Positions 13,366 to 21,036 of a stretch of 50,830 bases of DNA are shown piece after piece. The DNA comes from an uncultured Oscillospiraceae bacterium (GTDB lineage: Bacteria > Bacillota > Clostridia > Oscillospirales > Oscillospiraceae): positions 138,126 through 188,955 of the forward strand of contig CAJULM010000002.1 in the NCBI GenBank assembly GCA_910587285.1, written 5' to 3'. Position numbers and translations under genes: made by a program. The notes under the pieces were generated by a model. That model had not been told where the DNA came from. It ran no database searches and saw only the letters and a program-made list of their open reading frames with translations. The first letter of the stretch is position 1, and the number at the start of each line of letters is the position of its first letter.

Positions 13366-13617
13366 GTGGTAAAAAAGGCTTATATTCTTGACGGTAAACG
13401 AATAACAAAGGACGAATATAATAAAGCAAAATTTGACCGCTTTCTTGTTACCGTTCAAAAGGGCCATAAGGCCGAAATCCAGGCCCACGCGGAGGCCCGT
13501 GGAGAGTCCGTAAATGGCTTCATTAACCGTGCCATATCCGAGGCCATGGAGCGCGACAATGCCGCTCCTTGGGCTTCTGAGGGCCGCACAGAGGCCAAAG
13601 AAAACGCCGGGGAGTAG
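13366..13617 (+). CDS. Arc-like ribbon-helix-helix repressor, 83 aa
   Basis: The start is GTG 13366, with AGAGGTGAT in front. The N-terminus is basic (KKAYILDGKRITKDEYNKAK). The RHH core follows: FDRFLVTVQKGHKAEIQAHA, then EARGESVNGFINRAISEAME. The last 20 residues are polar. Transcribed away from the two microprotein genes across three TGATATCA operators, it is the probable autorepressor of both sides. It stops 23 bases before the end of the convergent endolysin gene. Confidence 0.82.
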   Translation: MVKKAYILDGKRITKDEYNKAKFDRFLVTVQKGHKAEIQAHAEARGESVNGFINRAISEAMERDNAAPWASEGRTEAKENAGE

Positions 13618-13640
13618 TTCCCCGGCGTTCCTCATATCCC

Positions 13641-14360
13641 TCAGTCCAGCTTCCCCAGCCGGTCCAGCACGGTCATGGTCCGGCAGAAGTCCTCGGACAC
13701 GTTCAGCGCCCCGTCCCCGGTGCCCTTGAGCGCACCCTTCTTCACAAGCTTGTCCACCGTGGGCCGGTAGTGGCTGGGCACATCCTCCAGCTTCTCGTAA
13801 ATAACAACCATCTCGTCGTCCTCCTTTTTGTCGTCGGGCACAAGGGACCAGTCCGGCCGCCCATAGCCCTTGATTTTTGCGTACCGCAGGGAGTATTTAC
13901 ACGAGCGCACCGCGCTGGGGCTGCCCGCGTTGCCCTCAATGGTGTGCACGTACCCGTCCTTCACCGCCACCACCAGCCCCGTGTGGCTGGTCACTGTAGC
14001 CGTGCCGAAAAAGATTTGGTCCCCTGGCTGGGGCGTCTGGAAAAACTGCTTTTTGGCCTTGTAGTAGTCCATGGAGTACTTGGTCCCCGCGCCCAGGGAT
14101 TTGTTGGGCTGGCACAGCAGCTTTTGGCCCAGCTCCCGCCCAAAGGTGCGCATGAAGCACCAGTCCACAAACACGTCGCACCAGTCGTAGCCGTTTTTCC
14201 GTCCATTGTAGAAGTCCTTCAGAGCGTCCAGATCACGGGCGAACCTGTTCCACAGCCCGCCCGCGTTGGCCTTGAAATCGTCCAGCTGGGCGTTGGTCTT
14301 TTTCCCCAGGTAGCCCACCTGCTCCTCCGCCGTGGCGATGAGCCGTTCCGGGGCCGTCAT
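13641..14360 (-). CDS. Phage endolysin with CHAP-type cysteine peptidase/amidase domain
   Basis: 239 aa from the ATG at 14358-14360, which overlaps the holin stop (ATGA). The CHAP-like core has catalytic Cys61 in YDWCDVFVDWCF and His126 in SHTGLVVAV, with IEGNAG after it. The family cleaves peptidoglycan cross-links or the amide bond. The C-terminal 50 residues (from YEKLEDVPSHYRPTVDKLVK) resemble small clostridial wall-binding or SLH-like tails. It is the last gene of the late operon, as usual for lysis genes. Export would depend on the holin, since no signal peptide is seen. Confidence 0.9.
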   Translation of the reverse strand: MTAPERLIATAEEQVGYLGKKTNAQLDDFKANAGGLWNRFARDLDALKDFYNGRKNGYDWCDVFVDWCFMRTFGRELGQKLLCQPNKSLGAGTKYSMDYYKAKKQFFQTPQPGDQIFFGTATVTSHTGLVVAVKDGYVHTIEGNAGSPSAVRSCKYSLRYAKIKGYGRPDWSLVPDDKKEDDEMVVIYEKLEDVPSHYRPTVDKLVKKGALKGTGDGALNVSEDFCRTMTVLDRLGKLD

Positions 14361-14830
14361 GTGCAATCACCCCCGCCCAGCTTGTCCCCCGCGCCGTCCA
14401 CCGCGCTCTTGCTCGCCGCCAGCAGCTTCACCAGCCACTTGGGCACCGGGGCCCCCATGGCCGCCCCATTCTCCGCGATGCTGCCCAGCTCCGTCACGAT
14501 GTACCACACCAGCACCACCGGGCACACCAGCCCCGCGTACTGAAAGGGCAGCTCCACCAGCGGCAGGTTGGCCAGCACCAGGGACAGCAGCAGATCCACC
14601 CCCGCGGACACCGCCACCACCACAATCATGCCGCATTTGTGCCAGATGCCCTCCCGGGCCCTGCCGCTGGACCACTCCCCCTCCTTGGCCGCCGCCAGCG
14701 AGCCGGTGAGGTAGTCCAGCGCCATGCACCCGATCCACCCTACCACCAGCCAGCCCAGCCAGCCCCACAGGCCCGTGAGCAGGCCCAGCACCGCGGCCAC
14801 TGCCGCCTTCATCTTATGTACCTGTTCCAT
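14357..14830 (-). CDS. Phage holin (Phage_holin_4 / TcdE-like family)
   Basis: 157 aa. There are three to four hydrophobic segments: AAVAAVLGLLTGLWGWLGWL, WIGCMALDYLTGSLAA, IVVVAVSAGVDLLLSLVL and YAGLVCPVVLVWYIVTELGS. The motif DYLTGSLAA with KEGEWSSGRAREGI matches the holin family of clostridial phages. It forms membrane lesions that release the endolysin. AAAGGAGACG precedes the ATG. It is coupled to the endolysin gene. Confidence 0.92.
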   Translation of the reverse strand: MEQVHKMKAAVAAVLGLLTGLWGWLGWLVVGWIGCMALDYLTGSLAAAKEGEWSSGRAREGIWHKCGMIVVVAVSAGVDLLLSLVLANLPLVELPFQYAGLVCPVVLVWYIVTELGSIAENGAAMGAPVPKWLVKLLAASKSAVDGAGDKLGGGDCT

Positions 14831-14893
14831 TTTGACGTCTCCTTTCGTGTTGTGCGGAAAACCGCTTTTTGATTGACGGTGAGTCTCCGCTTG

Positions 14894-14919
14894 GCCGCCC
14901 CTCCCGGGGCGGCTTTTTT
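14894..14919 (+). terminator. Plus-strand-oriented intrinsic terminator inside the late operon
   Basis: A perfect 8-bp G+C stem (14894-14901 with 14906-14913), four-base loop and six T. No plus-strand gene ends here; on the minus strand the T-run is an A-run before the hairpin. It may block antisense transcription into the tail genes. Confidence 0.7.
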
Positions 14920-14923
14920 GCGC

Positions 14924-15649
14924 TCAGACGGCGGGGCCCGCGGTGAGCGTGCCTGTGCCGGCGTTGCCGTAGAACTTCGCGCCCACCAGGTCGTAGAGAC
15001 CGACTGCGCCGGAGGGGCTGATGCAGGGGATTAGTTTGTTCTGCAAAGTTAGAGAACTCCCATCAAAACGGTCGAAAGCATAAAGATTTGCCTTTAACCC
15101 ATTTTTTGTGGAATTCCCCAATATTTTAATATTTGGCATAGTTGTTGCTGGAAAAGTATTGTTTGTTCCTGCGGAAACAAAATGTCCATCCTCACTAAAC
15201 GTTTTGCCTTTGGCGAAAATGTTAAGGCTCATTTTCCGTGGTGCATTATTATTAACCGCAACTGCTGGTGTCCTTGTTGTACCAGCGTAGCCACCCAACC
15301 TTCCGCCTGCGCCATTGGCACTCCAGCTAATATCAAAATAATACCTTACCACTGAAGTCCCACTCCCTTGTTGCAAATACGAAATAACAAAGTATTTTGT
15401 TGAGGTGGACACGCCAGCCTCCAGTGTCTCCACAACCATATCAATTTCGGTGTTTGAAGATGGCTTGACGCCAAGATCAAACCAAGACGCGCCATCCGAC
15501 TGGACATACTCCACCTCGGTATACCCCTCCGGCAGACGAGACGGCTTTTTCTCCGCCCCCAGCACCAGCGTCTCCCCCAGATACGCCTTTTTGATTTCCT
15601 GTCCGCCAAGACGCAGGGCAGAGATATTCTGTGTTCCCAGTTTTATCAT
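14924..15649 (-). CDS. Tail-associated protein with a lectin-like (LamG-type) domain
   Basis: 241 aa from the ATG at 15647-15649, whose ribosome site AAGGAG lies in the end of the previous gene. The N-terminal 45 residues (LGTQNISALRLGGQEIKKAY) are a repeat-like attachment segment. The rest begins LPEGYTEVEYVQSDGASWFD and ends GLYDLVGAKFYGNAGTGTLT, the typical frame of concanavalin/LamG-like jelly-roll domains in gut Firmicutes phages. It probably binds surface glycans at the fibre tip. The middle part is richer in A+T than its neighbours. Confidence 0.7.
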   Translation of the reverse strand: MIKLGTQNISALRLGGQEIKKAYLGETLVLGAEKKPSRLPEGYTEVEYVQSDGASWFDLGVKPSSNTEIDMVVETLEAGVSTSTKYFVISYLQQGSGTSVVRYYFDISWSANGAGGRLGGYAGTTRTPAVAVNNNAPRKMSLNIFAKGKTFSEDGHFVSAGTNNTFPATTMPNIKILGNSTKNGLKANLYAFDRFDGSSLTLQNKLIPCISPSGAVGLYDLVGAKFYGNAGTGTLTAGPAV

Positions 15650-15653
15650 GGCC

Positions 15654-17318
15654 CTACTCCTTGATGAGATACAGCGTGGCGGCATCCTTCGTGGTCAGGG
15701 CGTCGTATTCGGTCTGGGTCAGGACTTGCATGGCAGCCACCGACCCTGCCGACACCGCCCCCACCTCCGCCGCAGTGGGCGTCCAGGTGTTCGGCCTGGC
15801 CCCCACCATCGCCGCCGTATAGTCCCCCGTCTGCGGCGTTACCGCCCCCGCGCGTCCGTTGAAGCTGGCCACTCCGGCGGTCCCGCCGCCCTCACTTTCG
15901 CCTGAATCGTTGCTGTTCAGGCGGACGATGTTTTTCTTGCCGTAGTTCACAATGCTGCTCCCGGTGGGAATCAGGTTGTTAGTAACCAAGCATTCCTGCC
16001 AGTTTTCGTCAATTTGAATGGGTGTAGTGCAGCCGAAAATGCGGTTGGAACAGACCAGGGCCTTGGAAATGCTGGTGTTAGGCAGCCAATCGTCTTTTCT
16101 CAGATAGATGCCAATGCTACCCGCTACAATGTTGTTTCCGACAATGCAGGGGGAGGCATCCTCCTGTACGTCAAGGCCTACCTTATAGGCAATGATGGCA
16201 GCCTGGTCGGCCGGCGCTTTCACAAAATTTCCAGAAACCGTGGATTCGCCCCATGCCTGAATATGGCCAAGCATGATGCTATTGAACGATACAACCGCCC
16301 CAGTTGCCGCATGAACCCACCCATTAGAAACAAAGTTGTTGGAGAACAGGGTAAATCGAATGTCGATATTGCACCAGGAGAAGGAGTTGCCCGTCATCAC
16401 AACAGGTCCTTCGATAGAACAGCTTACCCTGCCCAAACACCCATTTGTCTCAATCGTGTTCCCCACAAAAACCGCATTTGACATATCCGCATCATTATCA
16501 TCTGTTTGAATATACATATAGATGATTTGTAAATCAGTATTTACAAAATCAGATACTACAAAAGTATTGTTGGAAATGATAAAATTGGCGTTACTTTCGC
16601 CCAGAATTTGCAAGTTTGTACCGTTGAGACCCGATGCCTCATCCACTTCCATATGATTATTGCAGAATATGAACCTGATCAAATCATCTACCAGGTACGA
16701 CCTATGGATCGACATATTCTGAAATATACAGCTGTCAATTATAATGATACCATTTTTAATACCGATACTGACCCGCACGTCAGAATTCAGTTTTCGAAAT
16801 GTGATTCCATAAAGCCGAACCACAACTGATTCATCTGCCGTGCCCATATCGATCCCACCCAACTCTGCGGCAGAGAGATAGAATATGGTAGCCCCTACCT
16901 CACCAGTAATGGATAAGCTGACCCGCACTTTCGATATGTTTACCTTTTCAGCAATAAAGTACTCCCCGCCCAGTACCACGATCTCCCCACCGCCCTTCGC
17001 CAGCACCTCCGCAATGGCCGCGTTCAACTCCTCCTGGTCGTCGGTCCCGTCGCACAGGTAGTCGCAGTCCGCCTGCGTCCACCCGGCGGTGGACGTGCCC
17101 ATGGTGACGCGGCAGGTGCGTTTCCCAGAGATGGTGTCAAAGCTCTCGTTAATGGCGTTTGCGGCCCGCTGGGCAGCGTTTACCTGCTCCATAAGGTAAT
17201 TATACCCGTGCTGCTGGGAAAGTCCCACGTCGGCCCCGGAGGGCGCTACCGTCTGCCCTGCGGTCCAGTTCTCGGGCAGGTCGGCGGGCAGGGGTGTGCT
17301 CAAAGGTCTATCGGCCAT
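15654..17318 (-). CDS. Tail fibre / receptor-binding protein with a right-handed beta-helix
   Basis: 554 aa. An N-terminal attachment domain (about 1-65, with SGADVGLSQQHGYNYLMEQV) is followed by DGTDDQEELNAAIAEV, which starts a pectate-lyase-like beta-helix with many short NN and GN turns. The C-terminal module (VASFNGRAGAVTPQTGDYTA and onward) is a common fibre tip/collar repeat. The region about 15950-16950 has much lower G+C than both ends, as expected for a host-range module exchanged between phages. It could also carry depolymerase activity, but no catalytic residues can be assigned. Confidence 0.8.
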   Translation of the reverse strand: MADRPLSTPLPADLPENWTAGQTVAPSGADVGLSQQHGYNYLMEQVNAAQRAANAINESFDTISGKRTCRVTMGTSTAGWTQADCDYLCDGTDDQEELNAAIAEVLAKGGGEIVVLGGEYFIAEKVNISKVRVSLSITGEVGATIFYLSAAELGGIDMGTADESVVVRLYGITFRKLNSDVRVSIGIKNGIIIIDSCIFQNMSIHRSYLVDDLIRFIFCNNHMEVDEASGLNGTNLQILGESNANFIISNNTFVVSDFVNTDLQIIYMYIQTDDNDADMSNAVFVGNTIETNGCLGRVSCSIEGPVVMTGNSFSWCNIDIRFTLFSNNFVSNGWVHAATGAVVSFNSIMLGHIQAWGESTVSGNFVKAPADQAAIIAYKVGLDVQEDASPCIVGNNIVAGSIGIYLRKDDWLPNTSISKALVCSNRIFGCTTPIQIDENWQECLVTNNLIPTGSSIVNYGKKNIVRLNSNDSGESEGGGTAGVASFNGRAGAVTPQTGDYTAAMVGARPNTWTPTAAEVGAVSAGSVAAMQVLTQTEYDALTTKDAATLYLIKE

Positions 17319-17319
17319 T

Positions 17320-18204
17320 TCAGGCTCCCTCCTTTACGATAAATGCGTGGCGGAACGCCACAGTCTCCTCTGCGATGGGCACGTACACCGCGCTGGACGT
17401 CAGCACGGTGCCCGCCTGGTCCAGCAGCTCAATCTGCGTGACCTCCTCGGTCTGCTCCCGCAGCACCCGGTAGCCCACACTGGCCACGTTTCCCACGGTG
17501 GAGCGGGACAAGGCCGTAATCACAATGCTCCCGTTGATGCGCACAGACTTGATATCGTTGGCCACAAAGCCCGCCGCCTGGTCCAGGAACGCCTGCTGTA
17601 TGCTGGGCTGTCCCGCCATTTTCACAACCTCCTCCTCGTCTCCGCTGAAGAACGGCAGCCGGCCCAACTCCCAACTGCCCAAAATGTAGTTATACTCCCC
17701 CAGGGTACGGGCAATGGACTCCGACACCAGGAAGGACGCTGCCACCCTCGGACGGCTGATATACACGATGTGGCAGGGCTTGATGATGTCCATGGTCACG
17801 GACATCTCGGAGAAATACTGCTGGTCCTCCACCGCCGCCTCGATGTACAGGGTGTAGTTGGGATAGTCCACCTCCACCTCCCAGTTTCCCGGGCCAAATA
17901 GAGCGTCCAGGCGCTGGTACAGGAAGGTGAGGGTAAAAGGCGGGTGCATGGAAAGGCGGTTCAGAATGCGGTCCCGGCGGAAGGCCAAAGTTTCCGTCAC
18001 CGGGTTGGCCACGATGTGGAAGATGGCCTCCCAGTCCGCCGTGGTGCTCTCGTCCATAGTCTGAACAAAAAGGTTTGCCCGCACCCGTGCCATGAACATG
18101 GCCATGACGCGCAACTCCTCCCCCTCCGTCCGGCACAGAGCCTGAAAGTCCAGAATCTCCCGGAACCAGGGCGGCCAATATTGGCAGATGTCAATCTCGG
18201 GCAC
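17320..18204 (-). CDS. Phage tail protein, XkdU/YmfQ-like (DUF2313)
   Basis: 294 aa starting at GTG 18202-18204, which follows GGGGAGGTGAC and lies inside the end of the baseplate J gene. The sequence has the DUF2313 layout: YWPPWFREILDFQALCRTEG, an all-helical N-terminal half and RRDRILNRLSMHPPFTLTFL. Its position directly after baseplate J is where PBSX has xkdU, a baseplate wedge/tail-end component that links baseplate to fibres. Confidence 0.82.
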   Translation of the reverse strand: MPEIDICQYWPPWFREILDFQALCRTEGEELRVMAMFMARVRANLFVQTMDESTTADWEAIFHIVANPVTETLAFRRDRILNRLSMHPPFTLTFLYQRLDALFGPGNWEVEVDYPNYTLYIEAAVEDQQYFSEMSVTMDIIKPCHIVYISRPRVAASFLVSESIARTLGEYNYILGSWELGRLPFFSGDEEEVVKMAGQPSIQQAFLDQAAGFVANDIKSVRINGSIVITALSRSTVGNVASVGYRVLREQTEEVTQIELLDQAGTVLTSSAVYVPIAEETVAFRHAFIVKEGA

Positions 18205-19312
18205 TCAGCGTCACCTCCCCTAAAACGGGAACCTGCTGGGTCTGCCCCGTCTCCACCAGCTGAAGGTCCTGCGCGGCGCCGTTCAGCGTCACACTGGCGG
18301 CGTTGACCACGCCAGGGACGGACAGGATGGCCGAAATCATCCGGGCCAGATACACCCAGCAGGAGTAGCTGGTCAGGCGGTCCGCGTCAGGCGTCGCCCA
18401 CCCCTGGCGAACAGCCAGCAGGTATTCCCCCACGGCAGCCTCCACCAGCGGCTGCATCTGCTCCACCGTATACCCCGCCCGCAGCGTGAGCACGGCGGAT
18501 ACCTCCACGGTCACGGCTACCGGAGCGGTGACAGTGACCTTGGCCCCGATGGGGGCGGTGCCGTAGCCCAGGCCCTGGTTGGGCGGCGGGTCCACAGCGG
18601 TCTGCACCGTCTCCACCATCTGAGAGGATGCCGGCATCCAGTCCGCACCTATCACGGACAGCTTCACCGTCCCGCCGCCGTCCCAGGTGGGGTAGATTTG
18701 CAGGGCGCCCACGCCGTCTATGGCCAGCACAACCCGCTTATAGTCCGCCACATTGCCTCCGAAGGGCCGCTCCCGAAGGGCGGATATAATGCGTGCACGC
18801 AGCGCGTCCTCCCCCTCCCGGTCGTCCCCCGGAACCAGGATATCGGTGATCTGCGCACTGGTAAGCCCCGAAATGACCGTGATGGGCAGAATCGGCCCGG
18901 TGTAGCTGTTCCCAATGACTCCCGGCGTCTCGCAGGTTAGCCGGTACTCCCCCGGCCCCACCCGTTCGGTGGCCGTAAAGTTCACGCTGTCCCCGCCGTC
19001 GATGGTGGAAAACCGCGCCCCGATGGGGATTTCGTCCAGATTGAATACGCCCAGGCGCACCGCGGGGGACGCGGAGTAGCGCTCCACGTTGGCAATCATC
19101 GCCCAGTTGTCCAGGTCCTCCCCCACAGCGGTCTGAATGGCCCCGCCCCGCTGCACCTTGTCCAAGTCCAGATAGAACTCCTCCAGGGAATAGGCCCCCG
19201 CCCCCAGAGCCGTCTGAATCATAGAGCCCTCCCGCTTGTCCAGGGAATTGGGCACCCGGTCCAGCATGGCTTCCAACAGGGCGCGGTAGGTTTTGTTGGT
19301 GAAGTCGAGCAT
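18191..19312 (-). CDS. xkdT: Baseplate J-like protein (XkdT/gpJ family)
   Basis: 373 aa from the ATG at 19310-19312 (AAGGAG ten bases upstream). Baseplate J features are clear: an N-terminal EGSMIQTALGAGAYSLEEFY, GIGARFS-like IPIGARFSTIDGG, the central LRARIISALRERPFGGNVAD, and a C-terminal YSCWVYLARMISAILSVPGV. It builds the baseplate wedges that trigger sheath contraction. Upstream on the mRNA, about 730 bases separate it from xkdS, because an opposing nuclease cassette has been inserted between them. Confidence 0.92.
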   Translation of the reverse strand: MLDFTNKTYRALLEAMLDRVPNSLDKREGSMIQTALGAGAYSLEEFYLDLDKVQRGGAIQTAVGEDLDNWAMIANVERYSASPAVRLGVFNLDEIPIGARFSTIDGGDSVNFTATERVGPGEYRLTCETPGVIGNSYTGPILPITVISGLTSAQITDILVPGDDREGEDALRARIISALRERPFGGNVADYKRVVLAIDGVGALQIYPTWDGGGTVKLSVIGADWMPASSQMVETVQTAVDPPPNQGLGYGTAPIGAKVTVTAPVAVTVEVSAVLTLRAGYTVEQMQPLVEAAVGEYLLAVRQGWATPDADRLTSYSCWVYLARMISAILSVPGVVNAASVTLNGAAQDLQLVETGQTQQVPVLGEVTLSARD

Positions 19313-19345
19313 CCTGTCATCACTCCTTTGCAAAAAATCCCCGCC

Positions 19346-19364
19346 ACCTCATATCGAGACGGCG
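19346..19364 (+). repeat. Left arm of the inverted repeat flanking the Mrr-like cassette
   Basis: 19 bp, reading ACCTCATATCGAGACGGCG. The right arm at 20002-20020 is its reverse complement with one mismatch. The arms sit just outside the gene's promoter and terminator. No target-site duplication is visible. Confidence 0.88.
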
Positions 19365-19394
19365 AAGAAAGTTTCCTAAAATTTTTGCAAATTG

Positions 19395-19423
19395 TAGACA
19401 AAAGTCATTTTGAATGATATTGT
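19395..19423 (+). promoter_or_regulatory. Promoter of the Mrr-like nuclease gene
   Basis: TAGACA (19395-19400), 17-base spacer, TATTGT (19418-19423), with TGA before the -10 box. It lies in an A+T-rich patch unlike the surrounding tail genes and drives the nuclease against the late operon. Confidence 0.65.
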
Positions 19424-19443
19424 GTAGATAGGAGGGGAGAAAT

Positions 19444-19974
19444 ATGGTATTCTTTCATTCGGCGCTCAGTGAACTGCAAGCGGTTCTTTCCAAGCTATTC
19501 AAGCCCTCGTCCAAAGCGTCCGCTACCCGGAAAGGGAACCAGGCCGTTGAGCAGAGCTCTCCCTTTCCCAAAACAGGAAATGCGGAGCTTGATCGGACCA
19601 TGGCAATCATCGACGCAATGGATGGCCATGAATTTGAGCAGTTCTGCGCCGAACTGCTGGAGCGCTGCCGTTATCAGAACATCCACGTAACCAAAAGCTC
19701 CGGCGACCAGGGCGTAGATATTATCGCGATTAAAAACGGAGTGCGATATGCGTTTCAGTGCAAGCGATATTCCTCCAAGCTGGGAAACGGACCGGTGCAG
19801 GAGGTCAACACGGGGAAAAGGATTTACTCCTGCCAGGTTGGCGTGGTCATCACCAACAGCTACTTTACATCGGGCGCTGAAATGGCCGCCAAGGCGGTGG
19901 GCGTTCAGCTGTGGGACCGGGAAACCTTGATTCGGAAAATAGGATATAAAGTGCCAAGCCGGTCTCCGCATTAA
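19444..19974 (+). CDS. Mrr-family restriction-endonuclease-like protein (cargo gene)
   Basis: 176 aa. After a 50-residue N-terminal region comes an Mrr_cat (PD-(D/E)xK) domain: helix with E63 in GHEFEQFCAELL, then SGDQGVDII with D92, then FQCKRY with Q105-x-K107, and GVVITNSYFTSGAE. The D-QxK centre is typical of Mrr-type nucleases. GGAGGGGAG precedes the ATG. It runs opposite to every neighbouring tail gene, has its own promoter and terminator and lower G+C, and is framed by an inverted repeat: a moron-type insertion. It may serve in defence or superinfection exclusion, which is inference. The N-terminal FFHSALSELQAVLSKLF could be an amphipathic or membrane-proximal helix. Confidence 0.85.
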   Translation: MVFFHSALSELQAVLSKLFKPSSKASATRKGNQAVEQSSPFPKTGNAELDRTMAIIDAMDGHEFEQFCAELLERCRYQNIHVTKSSGDQGVDIIAIKNGVRYAFQCKRYSSKLGNGPVQEVNTGKRIYSCQVGVVITNSYFTSGAEMAAKAVGVQLWDRETLIRKIGYKVPSRSPH

Positions 19975-19995
19975 TGAGCGGAGGCTGGCTTTCTC
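19957..19995 (+). terminator. Intrinsic terminator of the Mrr-like gene
   Basis: A 13-bp stem with two G-T pairs (19957-19969 with 19978-19990) encloses the stop codon and is followed by TTCTC after TT. It lies just inside the right inverted-repeat arm. Confidence 0.75.
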
Positions 19996-20001
19996 AATTT
20001 C

Positions 20002-20020
20002 CGCTGTCTCGATATGAGGT
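20002..20020 (-). repeat. Right arm of the inverted repeat flanking the Mrr-like cassette
   Basis: The reverse complement of 19346-19364 with one mismatch (18/19). In the minus-strand late mRNA the two arms could pair and loop out the 640 bases between them. Confidence 0.88.
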
Positions 20021-20045
20021 TGTCAAGGTTCGTTCACGCCGCGCC

Positions 20046-20459
20046 CTAAACCGCCAGCGCCACCTCCACTCCGGTCTTCACTGGCCCGAACACGGTATTG
20101 ACCGTGACGCAGGCGGTGAGCACCGTGTCCTGGAAGGTATAGGAGAACTCAGAGATCCCCAGGATACGGTTGTCCGGCAGGAAGGCATCCGACAGCCGGC
20201 GCTGAAGCTCGGAGGCCACAAAGCCTGGGTCGTTGCCCAGCAGACCGCCCAGCTCAATCCCAAAATTGGACGAGTAAATCTGCCAGTGGAACCGCTCCAC
20301 GTTGACGATGATCTCCACCGCCTGACAAACGGCCTCGTAATTGTCTCCTCGGCCCCGGAGCCGGTGCGTCACCGGGTCGGCAATCCAGGTGAGGGAGGGC
20401 TGGTCCTGAAACACCACGCCCTGGGACAGGTCGATGTCAGCCCGCGGCAGCGTCGCCAT
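20046..20459 (-). CDS. xkdS: Phage baseplate protein, XkdS-like (DUF2634)
   Basis: 137 aa from the ATG at 20457-20459, preceded by AAAGGGGAG. LTWIADPVTHRLRGRGDNYE and VERFHWQIYSSNFGIELGGL are hallmark DUF2634 segments (gp25/W-like baseplate wedge fold). It overlaps the end of the XkdR-like gene by 23 bases. In PBSX it lies next to baseplate J; here the Mrr cassette separates them. Confidence 0.88.
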   Translation of the reverse strand: MATLPRADIDLSQGVVFQDQPSLTWIADPVTHRLRGRGDNYEAVCQAVEIIVNVERFHWQIYSSNFGIELGGLLGNDPGFVASELQRRLSDAFLPDNRILGISEFSYTFQDTVLTACVTVNTVFGPVKTGVEVALAV

Positions 20460-21033
20460 TGCGCTCTCCCCTTTCAAAAATTCGGGACAGGATGATAAAC
20501 TGCTCTCCACGCATCACCCGTAGCATCAGCACCTTGTCCCCCGCGGCCAGCCCCCGGTTCAGGATGATATATCCGTCCTCCACCGGCAGAGGCTTGCCGT
20601 CCTCATAGCAGACAATCCCCTCCAGCCGCTCATCTGAGGTGTAGGCGTCCGGCGTCAGCCCCTCGCCGGTGGGATAGCTTCCTCCCAGCCCCTCGCCGGT
20701 CTGATAGGAGCCGCCCATGGCTTCCCCGGTGGCTCCATCCTGGGTTGCGTGGGTGTGGCCCAGCCCAGATACTCCATGGTCATGGCCCAGGCCAGACACC
20801 GTATGGCTGTGCCGGAAGCCCGCTGTGACGTGCTCATGGGCCAGGACGGGGATCTTCTTCTCCACCACGGCGGCGGTGAGCCACAGCACCTGCTGAGGCA
20901 GCGGGGCCATGGATTCCCGGATGGTGACTTCCAGCGGGGCGGCGCTGGTCACGGTCCCCACCACCAGGTCGGACAGCCCGTAGGCCTTCATGGAGCCCTC
21001 CACAATCCCATGCAGGGTGTCAATCAAGTCCAT
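20437..21033 (-). CDS. xkdR: Tail protein, XkdR-like (DUF2577), His- and Gly-rich centre
   Basis: 198 aa. The N-terminal MDLIDTLHGIVEGSMKAYGL and the C-terminal DGYIILNRGLAAGDKVLMLR fit DUF2577, a spike/hub-associated OB-like protein. The middle holds a His-rich segment (HTVSGLGHDHGVSGLGHTH) and two tandem copies of GGSYxTGEGL. Such repeats suggest a metal-binding or trimerising spike region, as in gpV-type spikes. It lies between XkdQ and XkdS as in PBSX. Confidence 0.8.
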   Translation of the reverse strand: MDLIDTLHGIVEGSMKAYGLSDLVVGTVTSAAPLEVTIRESMAPLPQQVLWLTAAVVEKKIPVLAHEHVTAGFRHSHTVSGLGHDHGVSGLGHTHATQDGATGEAMGGSYQTGEGLGGSYPTGEGLTPDAYTSDERLEGIVCYEDGKPLPVEDGYIILNRGLAAGDKVLMLRVMRGEQFIILSRIFERGERNGDAAAG

Positions 21034-21036
21034 TCT

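Noticed and set aside
13321..13635. Minus-strand 104-codon ORF with hydrophobic stretch
   Set aside because: It lies fully opposite the Arc-like gene and its operators, which have a start codon, ribosome site and domain logic. It is a shadow.
19346..20020. Insertion sequence
   Set aside because: Inverted repeats are present but there is no transposase and no target-site duplication. It is described as a cassette flanked by inverted repeats instead.
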